From UBA2402 sp044371005 (lineage in GTDB: Bacteria > Planctomycetota > Phycisphaerae > Phycisphaerales > UBA1924), in the NCBI GenBank assembly GCA_044371005.1, contig JBILUL010000011.1:1-57650 (forward strand): a stretch of 57,650 nt of DNA, written 5' to 3'. How positions within the stretch are numbered: the stretch's first letter is position 1; every line of letters begins with the position of its first letter. The notes beneath the pieces were generated by a model that was given only the letters and a program-made list of their open reading frames with translations, made no database searches and was not told the origin of the DNA. Made by a program: the position numbers and the translations under genes. Positions 8,657 through 16,490 of the stretch are shown piece after piece.

Positions 8657-10369
8657 ATGGACAGCATGAAGAGCACTCGCGTTTTGATCTGGCTGCTCGC
8701 CGCGGCTGCTGGCACCTGTGTGCTGGCGGGCTGCTCGAGTTCACGTAACCCCTTCGGGAAAGCGGAGGAGGATTACGCCAAGCGGGTGGCGATGGAGCGG
8801 CTGCGCGACATCAAGGCGGCAAGCCTTGAGGGATACCGCAAGCCTGCGCCCGCCCCGGGCGAGGCGGCGCCGACACCGGTGCAGACGGCGCAGCATCGCT
8901 TCGAGGGCCTGGCGCAGAAGGAAATCACGCTGGAAGAGTGCCGCAAGACGGCGCTGGAGCGGAATCTGAATCTCAAGGTGGCGATGATTGATCCGGCGAT
9001 TGCGAGGGAACGGGTCAGTGAGGAGGATGCGAGGTTCGAGGCATCGTTCACGACGCGGGCCGGGTGGCGGAATCTGGACAATGCCACGGCATCGAGTCTG
9101 GACTCAGCGCAGAGCGAGACGAGGTTCATCACGCCGGGCGTGACGATTCCGACTCGCACGGGTGGCAGCGTGACCGTCGACCTTCCGGTCGCCAAGGGAG
9201 AGACGGACAATCAGTTCTCGACGCTCAATCCGGCGTACACCTCGGATCTTGAGTTCACCCTCTCGCACGATCTGCTTCGCAATGCGGGGCGGCGCGTGAA
9301 CACGGCTGCACTGCGCATTGCGGGATACAACGAGCAGGCGGTTGAGGCGCAGACCAAGCTGGAGGTCATCCGCCAGCTCGCGGCGGTAGATCGGGCCTAC
9401 TGGCGACTGTTCCAGGCTCGCGCCGAGCTTGAGGTGCGTCAGCAGCAGTATGAGCTCGCGGTCGCGCAGCTGGCGAAGGCCAAGCGGCGCGTGGCGGGCG
9501 AAGTCGCGGCGGAGATTGAAGTGACGCGGGCCGAAGCGGGCATTTCCGATCGGCTTGAGGCGATCATCGTGACGCAGAACGTGGTTCGGCTCCAGCAGCG
9601 TGAACTCAAGCGCATCATGAACATGGAAGGGCTGGATGTCGAGAGCACGACGATGGTCGTGACGAGCACCAAGCCCGATCCGGTGGAGTATGTCTTCGAT
9701 CCAGCGAAGGTGTGCGACTTTGCGCTGACCAACCGGATGGAGATGCTCGAACTGGAGCTGCGGCTCGCGGCGGATGCAGCGGCCATCGGCATTGAACGCA
9801 ATCGAGCGCTGCCACTGTTCACGCTCGACTACACCTACCGCGTGAACGGCCTTGGCGGCAGCATGCAGGACAGCTTTCGAACACTCGAACGCAATCGCTA
9901 TGAGGATTGGGAGCTTGGCCTGAACTTCCAGGTGCCGCTGGGCAATGAGGCGGCCAAGGCTCGCATCCGTGAGGCGATTCTGACACGCGTGCAGCGGCTC
10001 TCGACCAAGGAAGCCCGTCAGCAGGCGATTCGTCAGGAGGTGCTCAATGCACTCGACACGATCGACGGAACCTGGCAGCGCATTCTCGCGGCTCGCCAGA
10101 GCGTGATTCTCAACACGAGGGCGTTGCAGGCCGAGCAGCGTCAGTTCGATGTGGGCCGGAGCACCTCAACGGATGTGCTGGATGCGGCCACGAAGCTGGC
10201 TGATTCGCAGTCAGCGGAGATTCGGGCATTGACGGACCATCAGATCTCGCAGGTGGATCTGGCGTTTGCCACCGGCACGCTGCTGGGAGCGGACAAGGTG
10301 GCGTGGGCGCCGGTGGAGAAGCCCGCGATGGATGGAGAAGATCCCGAAGAGACGGTCGACAGCCAGTAA
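8657..10369 (+). CDS. TolC-like outer-membrane efflux lipoprotein
   Basis: The 570-residue product begins with a lipoprotein signal peptide ending in LAGC (lipid-accepting Cys at residue 26). It continues with the outer membrane efflux protein pattern: ITLEECRKTALERNLNLKVA, long amphipathic helices with heptads (RQQQYELAVAQLAKAKRRV), a second repeat with VCDFALTNRMEMLELELRLA, and a C-terminal QRQFDVGRSTSTDVLDAATKLADSQ segment. Proteins of this family form trimeric outer-membrane channels for type I secretion or RND efflux. No inner-membrane partner is adjacent. The frame is open to 8426, but the signal peptide fixes the start at ATG 8657 (or ATG 8666). Confidence 0.87.
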   Translation: MDSMKSTRVLIWLLAAAAGTCVLAGCSSSRNPFGKAEEDYAKRVAMERLRDIKAASLEGYRKPAPAPGEAAPTPVQTAQHRFEGLAQKEITLEECRKTALERNLNLKVAMIDPAIARERVSEEDARFEASFTTRAGWRNLDNATASSLDSAQSETRFITPGVTIPTRTGGSVTVDLPVAKGETDNQFSTLNPAYTSDLEFTLSHDLLRNAGRRVNTAALRIAGYNEQAVEAQTKLEVIRQLAAVDRAYWRLFQARAELEVRQQQYELAVAQLAKAKRRVAGEVAAEIEVTRAEAGISDRLEAIIVTQNVVRLQQRELKRIMNMEGLDVESTTMVVTSTKPDPVEYVFDPAKVCDFALTNRMEMLELELRLAADAAAIGIERNRALPLFTLDYTYRVNGLGGSMQDSFRTLERNRYEDWELGLNFQVPLGNEAAKARIREAILTRVQRLSTKEARQQAIRQEVLNALDTIDGTWQRILAARQSVILNTRALQAEQRQFDVGRSTSTDVLDAATKLADSQSAEIRALTDHQISQVDLAFATGTLLGADKVAWAPVEKPAMDGEDPEETVDSQ

Positions 10370-10382
10370 GTCCGGGGCAGGA

Positions 10383-12344
10383 TCACTCCAACTCGCGGAG
10401 CTTGTTCAGATACTCCTGCACCACCATGACGTACGTCGCGTGGCTCCAGGTGAGCGGGCTGACGCTGATGGCGTCGCCCGAGTAGGGGTGATACTGCTCG
10501 GCCAGCACACCGGACTTCTCGCAGCGCCAGGCGCACCACTCCAGCAGGTCGAGCGCTTCCTTGAGTTCTTCGCGGGTCTTGGCGACCGCGATGACATACT
10601 GCGCACGCCAGAGTGAGCAGATGACCCACGGGTTACCGGGCACCTGCGTGACGTTGTCGCGCTCGATCTGGTGGTAGTAGTCGCGTTCGTAGCGTGCGTA
10701 GCCGCCCACACCGGTCTTGACGGCCAGACGGTCGCGGGCATTGGCCATTTCATCGCGGATCATCTCATCATCGATGTCGATTCCGGTGAAGGCGAAGATC
10801 GCGTAGTTGGCGGCATCGGCGGTCATGTCGAGCCGGTAACCGTCGTTGGTGGGCACCACGTTGCGGGCGAATCGCTTCTCGGTGGGGTTCCACATGTGCT
10901 TGCGCATCGCCGCGGTCATGTGTTCGGCACCTTCGCGGAAGGCCATGGCCTGCTCGTGGTCGCCAAAGTCGGTGGCGAATGCCGCGGCGGCCTTGAGCGC
11001 GCCGATGGTCGCGCAGACGGTGAACAGATGCACCGCGCGGCGTTCTTCCCACAGATCCCAGCTCTGCTGCGGCAGACCGTTGTGGTCGCGGTAGGCGAGC
11101 ATCCACTGGGCTGGGCGCAGCACCATGGGCGTGTAGAGTGGCTTGATGAACTCCACATCGCGGAACCGTTCGAAGTGCTTGCGCAGCGACCAGAGCACCA
11201 GTGACGTCTCATCCTGCTGGATGGGGAGGACGCGCTGGCCCTCGATGATCCAGGGGTGCCAGCTGCTGGCCATGTCGCCGGTGGGTGTGTACTTGTGGAG
11301 GAAGTACCCCTCGGGCTGGATGACGCGCTGGCAGAATCGGAAGAAGGCGCGTGAGAGTTCGCTTTGATCGAGGAGCACCAGTCCATATGCGACCAGCGCG
11401 CCGTCGCGGGGCCAGCAATACGAGTAGTGATCGCCGCCGAACTGCGTGATGTCGCTGTCGTTGGCGGCGATGATCGCGCCGCCATTGTCCACCTGCGTGC
11501 GCAATACCAGCTGGCTGCGGGTGAAGAGGTCGGCGACCGCCGGGGGGAGCTGACTGAGCTGGGCCGGATCCTTGCGCACCCACAGATTCCAGTAGGCGTG
11601 CGTGCGCTCGATCATGCGATCGGGCCCTATTTCATGCAAGCGCGTGTTGATGGCCTTCACATCGCGATATGACTTGCCGCAGATCATCCACGTCGTCGCC
11701 TTGGCAGTGCCGTTGGCGGGCACCTGGATGTTCACGCCCACGGTGGTGTCGACCGATCCCTGGCTGATGGCGTTGCGCCCCAGGACGCCGTCCTCGGCAT
11801 CGCGCCATGTGCCTTCCGCGCCGCGGACTCGTTTGGTGCCGATGGCCCAGTTGTCGAGCCCGATCTTGTTCTCATCGCCCGCACTGAACAGGAAGTATGA
11901 GTCGTCCTTGTAGACGATCACGCTGCTGGTGGAAGGGTCGTAGTTGGCCGTATCGCCGACGGGAGTGCCCCGGATCGAGAGGTCCCAGTGCATGAGCAGC
12001 CGCACATCGCGGTCGGCCCCGGTGAGATCCTTCACGATGCTGCGGCGGAGGTAGACGGGGTGGTGGAAATCGACCGCATCATGGCAGGTGATTTCAAGGC
12101 CCAGGTGCTTGTTGCGCAGCGTCACGCAGGTGACAAGCGTCTCGGGGATGTAGGCGAGCGTGCGCTCCCAGCCCAGCTCCTCGATCCACGCGAACATGCC
12201 GTCCACCCAGACGCCAAAGCGCTGGATGTGACCATCGGTGTGGTTGTAGCGTCCCACGTTCGGGTAGTAGATGTCCCGGACCCGGTAGGTCTTGTCAAAC
12301 GTGATGAGCAGGTCGCCGTTGCCAACCGGGATATCTCTGGGCAT
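10383..12344 (-). CDS. Glycoside hydrolase family 15 (glucoamylase/trehalase-like)
   Basis: The protein is 653 residues when started at the ATG ending at 12344, which has AGGAAG 8 nt upstream; the frame is open for 30 more codons. An N-terminal beta-sandwich domain (to about 270) precedes an (alpha/alpha)6 barrel with YCWPRDGALVAYGL, QQDETSLVLWSL, SWDLWEERRAVHLFT (general acid probably Glu433) and AEQYHPYSGDAISVSPLTWSHA (general base probably Glu616). No signal peptide is seen, so it likely acts in the cytoplasm on glycogen, maltodextrin or trehalose-type substrates. It converges on the TolC-like gene with only 13 bp between stops. Confidence 0.9.
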   Translation of the reverse strand: MPRDIPVGNGDLLITFDKTYRVRDIYYPNVGRYNHTDGHIQRFGVWVDGMFAWIEELGWERTLAYIPETLVTCVTLRNKHLGLEITCHDAVDFHHPVYLRRSIVKDLTGADRDVRLLMHWDLSIRGTPVGDTANYDPSTSSVIVYKDDSYFLFSAGDENKIGLDNWAIGTKRVRGAEGTWRDAEDGVLGRNAISQGSVDTTVGVNIQVPANGTAKATTWMICGKSYRDVKAINTRLHEIGPDRMIERTHAYWNLWVRKDPAQLSQLPPAVADLFTRSQLVLRTQVDNGGAIIAANDSDITQFGGDHYSYCWPRDGALVAYGLVLLDQSELSRAFFRFCQRVIQPEGYFLHKYTPTGDMASSWHPWIIEGQRVLPIQQDETSLVLWSLRKHFERFRDVEFIKPLYTPMVLRPAQWMLAYRDHNGLPQQSWDLWEERRAVHLFTVCATIGALKAAAAFATDFGDHEQAMAFREGAEHMTAAMRKHMWNPTEKRFARNVVPTNDGYRLDMTADAANYAIFAFTGIDIDDEMIRDEMANARDRLAVKTGVGGYARYERDYYHQIERDNVTQVPGNPWVICSLWRAQYVIAVAKTREELKEALDLLEWCAWRCEKSGVLAEQYHPYSGDAISVSPLTWSHATYVMVVQEYLNKLRELE

Positions 12345-12475
12345 CGATGGAACTTCCTCGCGACTGACACCTGACCGTGCCGCGGCGGAACACAGAGCCG
12401 CCGGCGACTGCACCGTAGGTCTGTCCATCGTCACTTGTCAGACAAACTCAGCAACATGGCACCCGATGCGCGGCA

Positions 12476-12820
12476 TCAAAGTGCTGGCGCCGCCACCGGC
12501 TTGTTGGCCAGTTCCTCAGCGTCGCGATAGGCCTGTCCCTCATCCATGGCTTCGATCCGCTTGCGCAGATCGCCTACATAGGTGAGCCGGATGCCGAAAT
12601 TCTCGCCGACCTTGACGGCAAGTCCTGCGCCTACAGCCTTGTTGTTGATCATGAGATCAAGCTCGCTGTCGGCCTTCTTCGTCAGTTCGATGATCGAACC
12701 GGCCATCCAGTTGCGGACATCACTCAGTGCCATGAGCCGTCCGCCGAGGCGGACCACCACGGGCAACTCAAGACGAAGCACCTGATCGAGCGCGGGAGAT
12801 GGAAAATCAGGATCGATCAC
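12476..12820 (-). CDS. fliN: FliN-like flagellar motor switch (SpoA domain) protein
   Basis: The 114-residue protein carries a SpoA/FliN surface-presentation domain from about residue 15 to 95: LRLELPVVVRLGGRLMALSDVRNWMAGSIIEL in short strands, then a dyad-like DLMINNKAVGAGLAVKVGENFGIRLT. FliN forms the C-ring of the flagellar switch; the same fold occurs in type III secretion (SctQ). It begins with GTG, with AGGA 6 nt upstream. No other flagellar genes are in the window, so it stands apart from any flagellar operon, although the two unknown genes upstream on the same strand might be related. FliN rather than SctQ is a guess from size. Confidence 0.72.
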   Translation of the reverse strand: MIDPDFPSPALDQVLRLELPVVVRLGGRLMALSDVRNWMAGSIIELTKKADSELDLMINNKAVGAGLAVKVGENFGIRLTYVGDLRKRIEAMDEGQAYRDAEELANKPVAAPAL

Positions 12821-12941
12821 GAAAGTCCTTTCGAATGGGTGGACTCCCGGCTTGAACGCAATCGTGGTGCCAATGCAGAATCGATCGCCGCACGATGTTC
12901 GGCTCCCCGGTTTAAGGGGCCTTGTGCGAATCTCAAGTGCG

Positions 12942-13658
12942 TCAGAAGCTGAAGGCGTCTTCCATAATCGGGCGCCGCCGCGGCAACACGGTGGGTTCCG
13001 TGCCGACCGCCTGCCGGCAGGCCTGGGCCAGCGCCTGGATCAACTTCTCGTGATCGGGCACGGCTTCAAGCAGGTCCATCAGGTCATCCACGTGATGGTC
13101 GGCGGGGACCGAGGCGGGTGCCTTCAGGATGGCCGCGTCGCCAAGTGCTTCCTGCGCCGCAAGATACCACGGCAGGTCGATGACTTCGGGAATCGCCGGG
13201 GGTGCCACCTGCACTCGGACGACCACGGGCTCGCGGGGCCCGGTTCCCACTCCCACCATGGGCCAGCGGCCGGATTTGGTCTGCGGCTCGCGGGCCAGCA
13301 CCATGACCGGCACCTGCTGCCGCGATGCCAGGTCGCGCACACTGCGAGCTTCGATGCCAACCAGTGGTGGCGTGATGAGGTACCTGCCCGGAGCAACCTT
13401 GGCACCCGGTCCAGGAAGGCTCGTCAGGGTCGTGCAGCCCGGAACGTCGCACGCGGCGTGACGGCGCTGGCGGCGGGCCTCCTGCAGCGGCAGACAGATC
13501 CGCGACATGCATTCAAAATCGTGAGCGCGGCGGGCCAGGGTCAGGGCCTTGAGGCAGAGCTGCTCTGCTTCGAAGTACTGCGTCCGAACCAGCGCCATGG
13601 AGGCCTTCTCCATGTGCTGGTCGATCGACTTGGGCCGTGATCCGTTGGTGCCGGCCAT
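12942..13658 (-). CDS. Unknown protein with TPR-like N terminus
   Basis: The 238-residue product is not recognised. Its first 70 residues form two helices resembling a tetratricopeptide unit (MEKASMALVRTQYFEAEQLC, then LKALTLARRAHDFE). The middle is Pro-rich beta-type sequence and the last 60 residues are helical and acidic (HHVDDLMDLLEAVPDHEKL). No signal peptide or membrane segment is present. The ATG ending at 13658 is chosen because GGAAGGA lies upstream and it starts just after the stop of the preceding gene; an in-frame ATG at 13676 would overlap that gene. It is probably cotranscribed with the gene upstream. Confidence 0.6.
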   Translation of the reverse strand: MAGTNGSRPKSIDQHMEKASMALVRTQYFEAEQLCLKALTLARRAHDFECMSRICLPLQEARRQRRHAACDVPGCTTLTSLPGPGAKVAPGRYLITPPLVGIEARSVRDLASRQQVPVMVLAREPQTKSGRWPMVGVGTGPREPVVVRVQVAPPAIPEVIDLPWYLAAQEALGDAAILKAPASVPADHHVDDLMDLLEAVPDHEKLIQALAQACRQAVGTEPTVLPRRRPIMEDAFSF

Positions 13659-13660
13659 GA

Positions 13661-14302
13661 TCAGGGTTCCTTCCATTCGCCCGGAGAAGAGCGGGCAACC
13701 TGATCTGCAAGCGCGCCGAGCACCATATTCCAGTCGCGGGCGAGCCCATCGAGCTCATAGCCGACAACATCGCTCAGGAGTGACCAGTCCTGATTCGAAA
13801 GGGCGGCCTTGATCTGGACCAGACTGGAGGAAAGGCCATTCATGCAGGCCTGCACAGGGGCTTTGGCGTCAATCCCGGGAAGGTCCATGGCCAGGAAGTC
13901 CTGATGCAGCAGCCTTCCCCCTCGGTCCACGACATCGCGGACTGCCGACCACGTTGCGAAGATGCTCTGGAGTTCTTCGAGGCCTTTTTGCGTCTCACCC
14001 GAGTTGATCAACTCGACCACACGGGGCTGGAGGGTGCCGACTTCCTGGACTGCCGCGGCGGCGTCACGCAATGACCGCTCAACCAGCGAAGCCGGAGTCG
14101 CGGCGAGAAATGAGATTTCCTGGTAGGAACTGGGCTCATCTGAAGGCTGCTCGAGTTCAGGGCCCTGCAGGGGCTTTCCGTCGGCGAGTACCGAGACGAT
14201 CACGACGCCTCGGCGGTCGGCTTCCGTAATGCCCGCACGCAACGCTTCGGCCAGTGTCGGCCGGGGAATCGTCAGAAGATGGCCATCGAGATCCACACGC
14301 AT
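13661..14302 (-). CDS. Unknown mostly helical cytoplasmic protein
   Basis: The 213-residue protein is not recognised. Residues 1-50 are beta-rich (MRVDLDGHLLTIPRP, VVIVSVLADGKPL). The remainder is a run of long amphipathic helices. There is no signal peptide or hydrophobic segment. It is followed within 2 bp by the TPR-like gene and then, on the same strand, by the fliN-like gene, so a role linked to motility is possible but unsupported by any motif. Confidence 0.55.
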   Translation of the reverse strand: MRVDLDGHLLTIPRPTLAEALRAGITEADRRGVVIVSVLADGKPLQGPELEQPSDEPSSYQEISFLAATPASLVERSLRDAAAAVQEVGTLQPRVVELINSGETQKGLEELQSIFATWSAVRDVVDRGGRLLHQDFLAMDLPGIDAKAPVQACMNGLSSSLVQIKAALSNQDWSLLSDVVGYELDGLARDWNMVLGALADQVARSSPGEWKEP

Positions 14303-14403
14303 GCATCGTTAATGTGCAACACGTTTGCCGGTTCTGCCAGTTGTACGGGCGTGAATCGACCAAATAACTCGAAAATGGCGGAACCGGCTGGAGCTTGCCT
14401 GCT

Positions 14404-15012
14404 TCAGGCCTGTGGATTCGACTGGGGGCCCTTCGCGTGGGCCCTCATGAGATAGATGTTGCGGGCGTAGATCCAGATGCCGCTGGTCTGCCCCACCACC
14501 CCCACCAGATCCTGCCGCCAGATGAAATAGCTGGCCGAGATGAGGCCACCGGCGAGGCTCATGTACCAGAAGATCGGCGGGACCACGCTCTTGCGGCTGC
14601 GTTCGCTGGCCAGCCACTGCACCCACATGCGCCCTGCAAAGACGATCTGCCCCAGGAACCCGAGCGCAGGCCACCAGAGCTTGTTGTACGCACTGACGTT
14701 GAGGAGCTTGAGGAGCCAGCTGCGCTGGGTCGGTGCGGCGACGGTGGCAAGAACGTTCTGGAACTCCTTCTCGTTCATGGGCTGGCTGCCCAGGTCCGCC
14801 GCGTTGAGGAAGCGATAGGTATAGACGGGCTCCGCGCCTCCGCCTGCACCTGGCATCTGTTCGACCAGCACCTTGCGCGAGGTAATGACGACCTCGAAGG
14901 TGTTGGCTCCAGCCGCCGGCTTGAGCGATGCGCCGCCGCTCTGCACGGCGAGCATGATCCAGATCGAGAGCCCGACCACCAGGCCCATCACCATCACGGG
15001 GAGAATCTTCAT
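14404..15012 (-). CDS. LABN (lipid A biosynthesis N-terminal) domain membrane protein
   Basis: The 202-residue protein has an N-terminal signal anchor (residues 3-24), a periplasmic insert of about 80 residues, then a LABN domain: LGFLGQIVFAGRMWVQWLAS, ER-S-R-K-S-V-V-P-P-I-F-W, LAGGLISASYFIWRQD and VGQTSGIWIYARNIYLM. LABN proteins are small inner-membrane proteins often next to polyprenyl-phosphate glycosyltransferases and are related to the SMR-like flippase fold. The ATG overlaps the stop of the GT2 gene (15009-15012), so the two are translationally coupled and likely work together in making or flipping a lipid-linked sugar for the cell envelope. Confidence 0.85.
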   Translation of the reverse strand: MKILPVMVMGLVVGLSIWIMLAVQSGGASLKPAAGANTFEVVITSRKVLVEQMPGAGGGAEPVYTYRFLNAADLGSQPMNEKEFQNVLATVAAPTQRSWLLKLLNVSAYNKLWWPALGFLGQIVFAGRMWVQWLASERSRKSVVPPIFWYMSLAGGLISASYFIWRQDLVGVVGQTSGIWIYARNIYLMRAHAKGPQSNPQA

Positions 15013-15791
15013 GCCCTGGCTCCGGGCCCGACTTCCATGTTGGAGACCGGGCGACGGCGGCTGCGCATCCAGCGGACGGCGAGCAGATCGAGGAGGCCAG
15101 GAAGGGCCCGCTGCACGATGCCGAAGCCATACTTGGTCTCACCGGCAACGCGGGGGCGGTGTTTGACGGGCATTTCCTCGACTTTGAAGCCAAGGTGGCG
15201 TGCTGAGACTGGGATGAAGCGGTGGATGCCGCGGAACTCGAGGGGGAGTGCGAGGGCGATTTCGCGCTTCATTACGCGGAGTGAACAGCCGGTATCGCGG
15301 ATGGTGTCGCCCAGGAGCCAGAGCCGGAACTTGCGACCGACAATTGAACCCACGCGGCGGACCAGATTGTCCTTTCGGGCATGGGAGCGATCACCCTGCA
15401 CCATGTCGGCGTTGCGGTCGCGCATGAGCTGCACCATGGCGGGGATTTCGGCTGGGTCGTTCTGGAGATCGGCATCGAGGACGGCGATGAGTCTGCCGCG
15501 GCAAGCGCGGAATCCGGCGTGGAAAGCCGCGGATTGGCCGTTGCCTTTGCCCTTGGGCGTGTTGGTCATGGCGATGCACCGCAGCCAGGGGCGGGCGGGC
15601 ATGAGGGCCAGGAGTTTGGCGCGGGTGTTGTCGGTGGAGCCGTCATCGACGATGACGGCTTCGAAGGAAAGGCCACTCTTGGAGAGGGCGGCTTCGATCT
15701 CAGCGACGAGGGCATCGATGTTGTCCTGCTCGTTGTGAGCAGGGGCGACGATGGAGATGTCGAGGCTGGGAGCCGAGGGTTCTGCGGGCAT
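15009..15791 (-). CDS. GT2 family polyprenol-phosphate glycosyltransferase
   Basis: The 260-residue GT-A enzyme shows ISIVAPAHNEQDNIDALV, VDDGSTDNT, VLDADLQNDP (DxD metal site), GDRSHARKD and an RDTGCSLRVMKREI acceptor-site segment, the pattern of DPM1/ArnC-like transferases. It lacks the two C-terminal transmembrane helices of ArnC/GtrB; a LABN membrane protein encoded immediately downstream with overlapping codons may supply the membrane partner. It would transfer a sugar from a nucleotide donor to undecaprenyl phosphate at the inner membrane. Confidence 0.88.
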   Translation of the reverse strand: MPAEPSAPSLDISIVAPAHNEQDNIDALVAEIEAALSKSGLSFEAVIVDDGSTDNTRAKLLALMPARPWLRCIAMTNTPKGKGNGQSAAFHAGFRACRGRLIAVLDADLQNDPAEIPAMVQLMRDRNADMVQGDRSHARKDNLVRRVGSIVGRKFRLWLLGDTIRDTGCSLRVMKREIALALPLEFRGIHRFIPVSARHLGFKVEEMPVKHRPRVAGETKYGFGIVQRALPGLLDLLAVRWMRSRRRPVSNMEVGPGARA

Positions 15792-16033
15792 GGGACATGA
15801 ACGATAGGGACGGTCTTTGGGGGGAGGGTGGGGGTGGAACCGGAAGGGTTCGGGTGCGGGAGGGGTATGGAACTGGGTTCAGCACTGCGTCAGGCTGAAA
15901 GCGGCCGATCGGCGAAGCGGAGGGGGCGATCGCCTGGGTTTGTGTGCCAGGGGCCGGCGACTGCAGAATCGCTGCTGAAAGTGAGCTGCGCCAGGGCCGA
16001 TGCCCGCAGCCGCGGCTCGCCCGGTGCGTGGTG

Positions 16034-16062
16034 TTGCGGGACGGGAGAGAGTCGCGTATACT
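16034..16062 (+). promoter_or_regulatory. Sigma-70-type promoter of tRNA-Gly
   Basis: TTGCGG (16034-16039) and TATACT (16057-16062) are separated by 17 bp, and the tRNA gene starts 15 nt after the -10 box. This is close to the housekeeping consensus. Confidence 0.75.
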
Positions 16063-16076
16063 CTTGGCTCAATCAA

Positions 16077-16148
16077 GCGGGCGTAACTCAGTGGTAGAGT
16101 GACAGCCTTCCAAGCTGTACGTCGAGGGTTCGAATCCCTTCGCCCGCT
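16077..16148 (+). tRNA. tRNA-Gly (anticodon TCC)
   Basis: The 72-nt gene folds fully by eye: acceptor stem GCGGGCG/CGCCCGC, D-loop AGTGGTAGAG, anticodon stem CAGCC/GGCTG-like with loop CTTCCAA giving anticodon TCC, and T-arm GAGGGTTCGAATCCCTT. The discriminator is T and CCA is not encoded. Its 3' half is repeated at 29623-29675, marking it as the integration target of the island that follows. Confidence 0.95.
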
Positions 16149-16159
16149 TTTTCGCGAAT
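16107..16159 (+). repeat. Left attachment repeat (attL-like) in tRNA-Gly
   Basis: This spans the anticodon loop to just past the tRNA 3' end. It matches 29623-29675 at 49 of 53 positions, the four differences lying at offsets 7, 18, 34 and 45. Confidence 0.8.
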
Positions 16160-16490
16160 TTGTTGCACTGGTGCCTCACGAAAATCGCGGTCGAAAGCTC
16201 GGCCTTTTACCTGCCGATTGAATGGCCGTTCGCCGGCTCTGACCTGCCCCTTGTTCCGTTGACTCAAAGCGATCAACGATTCTGACTCAACTCGAACTGC
16301 TCGGCGCTGGCTTCACGCCGCATGGATGCTCCACCGTGCGTGGGGGATGCAGAGAGCCCGTCTGCGGCTGCCACAGTGCGCGACTTATATACACTCAGAT
16401 ACACTAATCGGGAAGATGTCACACCTTTTCCCTCCGCCGCACTTGATGCTGCCAAGCGGATGAAGATCGCACCAATCGGAGGCCCTTGAT
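16149..16490. other. Non-coding leader ahead of the defence operon
   Basis: No gene is seen in these 342 bp. The segment is less GC-rich toward its right end. It holds two short direct-repeat pairs (TGACTCAA at 16260-16267 and 16283-16290; ATACACT at 16389-16395 and 16399-16405) that could be regulator sites for the operon starting at 16491. No convincing paired -35/-10 promoter could be fixed by eye. Confidence 0.45.
16389..16405 (+). promoter_or_regulatory. Direct repeat ATACACT x2, candidate operator
   Basis: Two copies of ATACACT start 10 bp apart, one helical turn, in a locally AT-rich patch about 85 bp upstream of the helicase start. A TATAC-type -10 element may lie inside. Function is inferred only from spacing and position. 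Confidence 0.35.

Noticed and set aside
14395..15738. 447-codon plus-strand frame opposite the GT2/LABN genes
   Set aside because: The minus-strand genes carry clear conserved motifs; this frame is a shadow with Arg/His-rich sequence.
16088..16276. Minus-strand open frame ending in a GIRTLDVQLGRL-type peptide, and its twin at 29535-29843
   Set aside because: This peptide is the well-known artefact of translating the antisense strand of a tRNA T-arm. The two frames match because of the tRNA repeat, not because of a shared protein.
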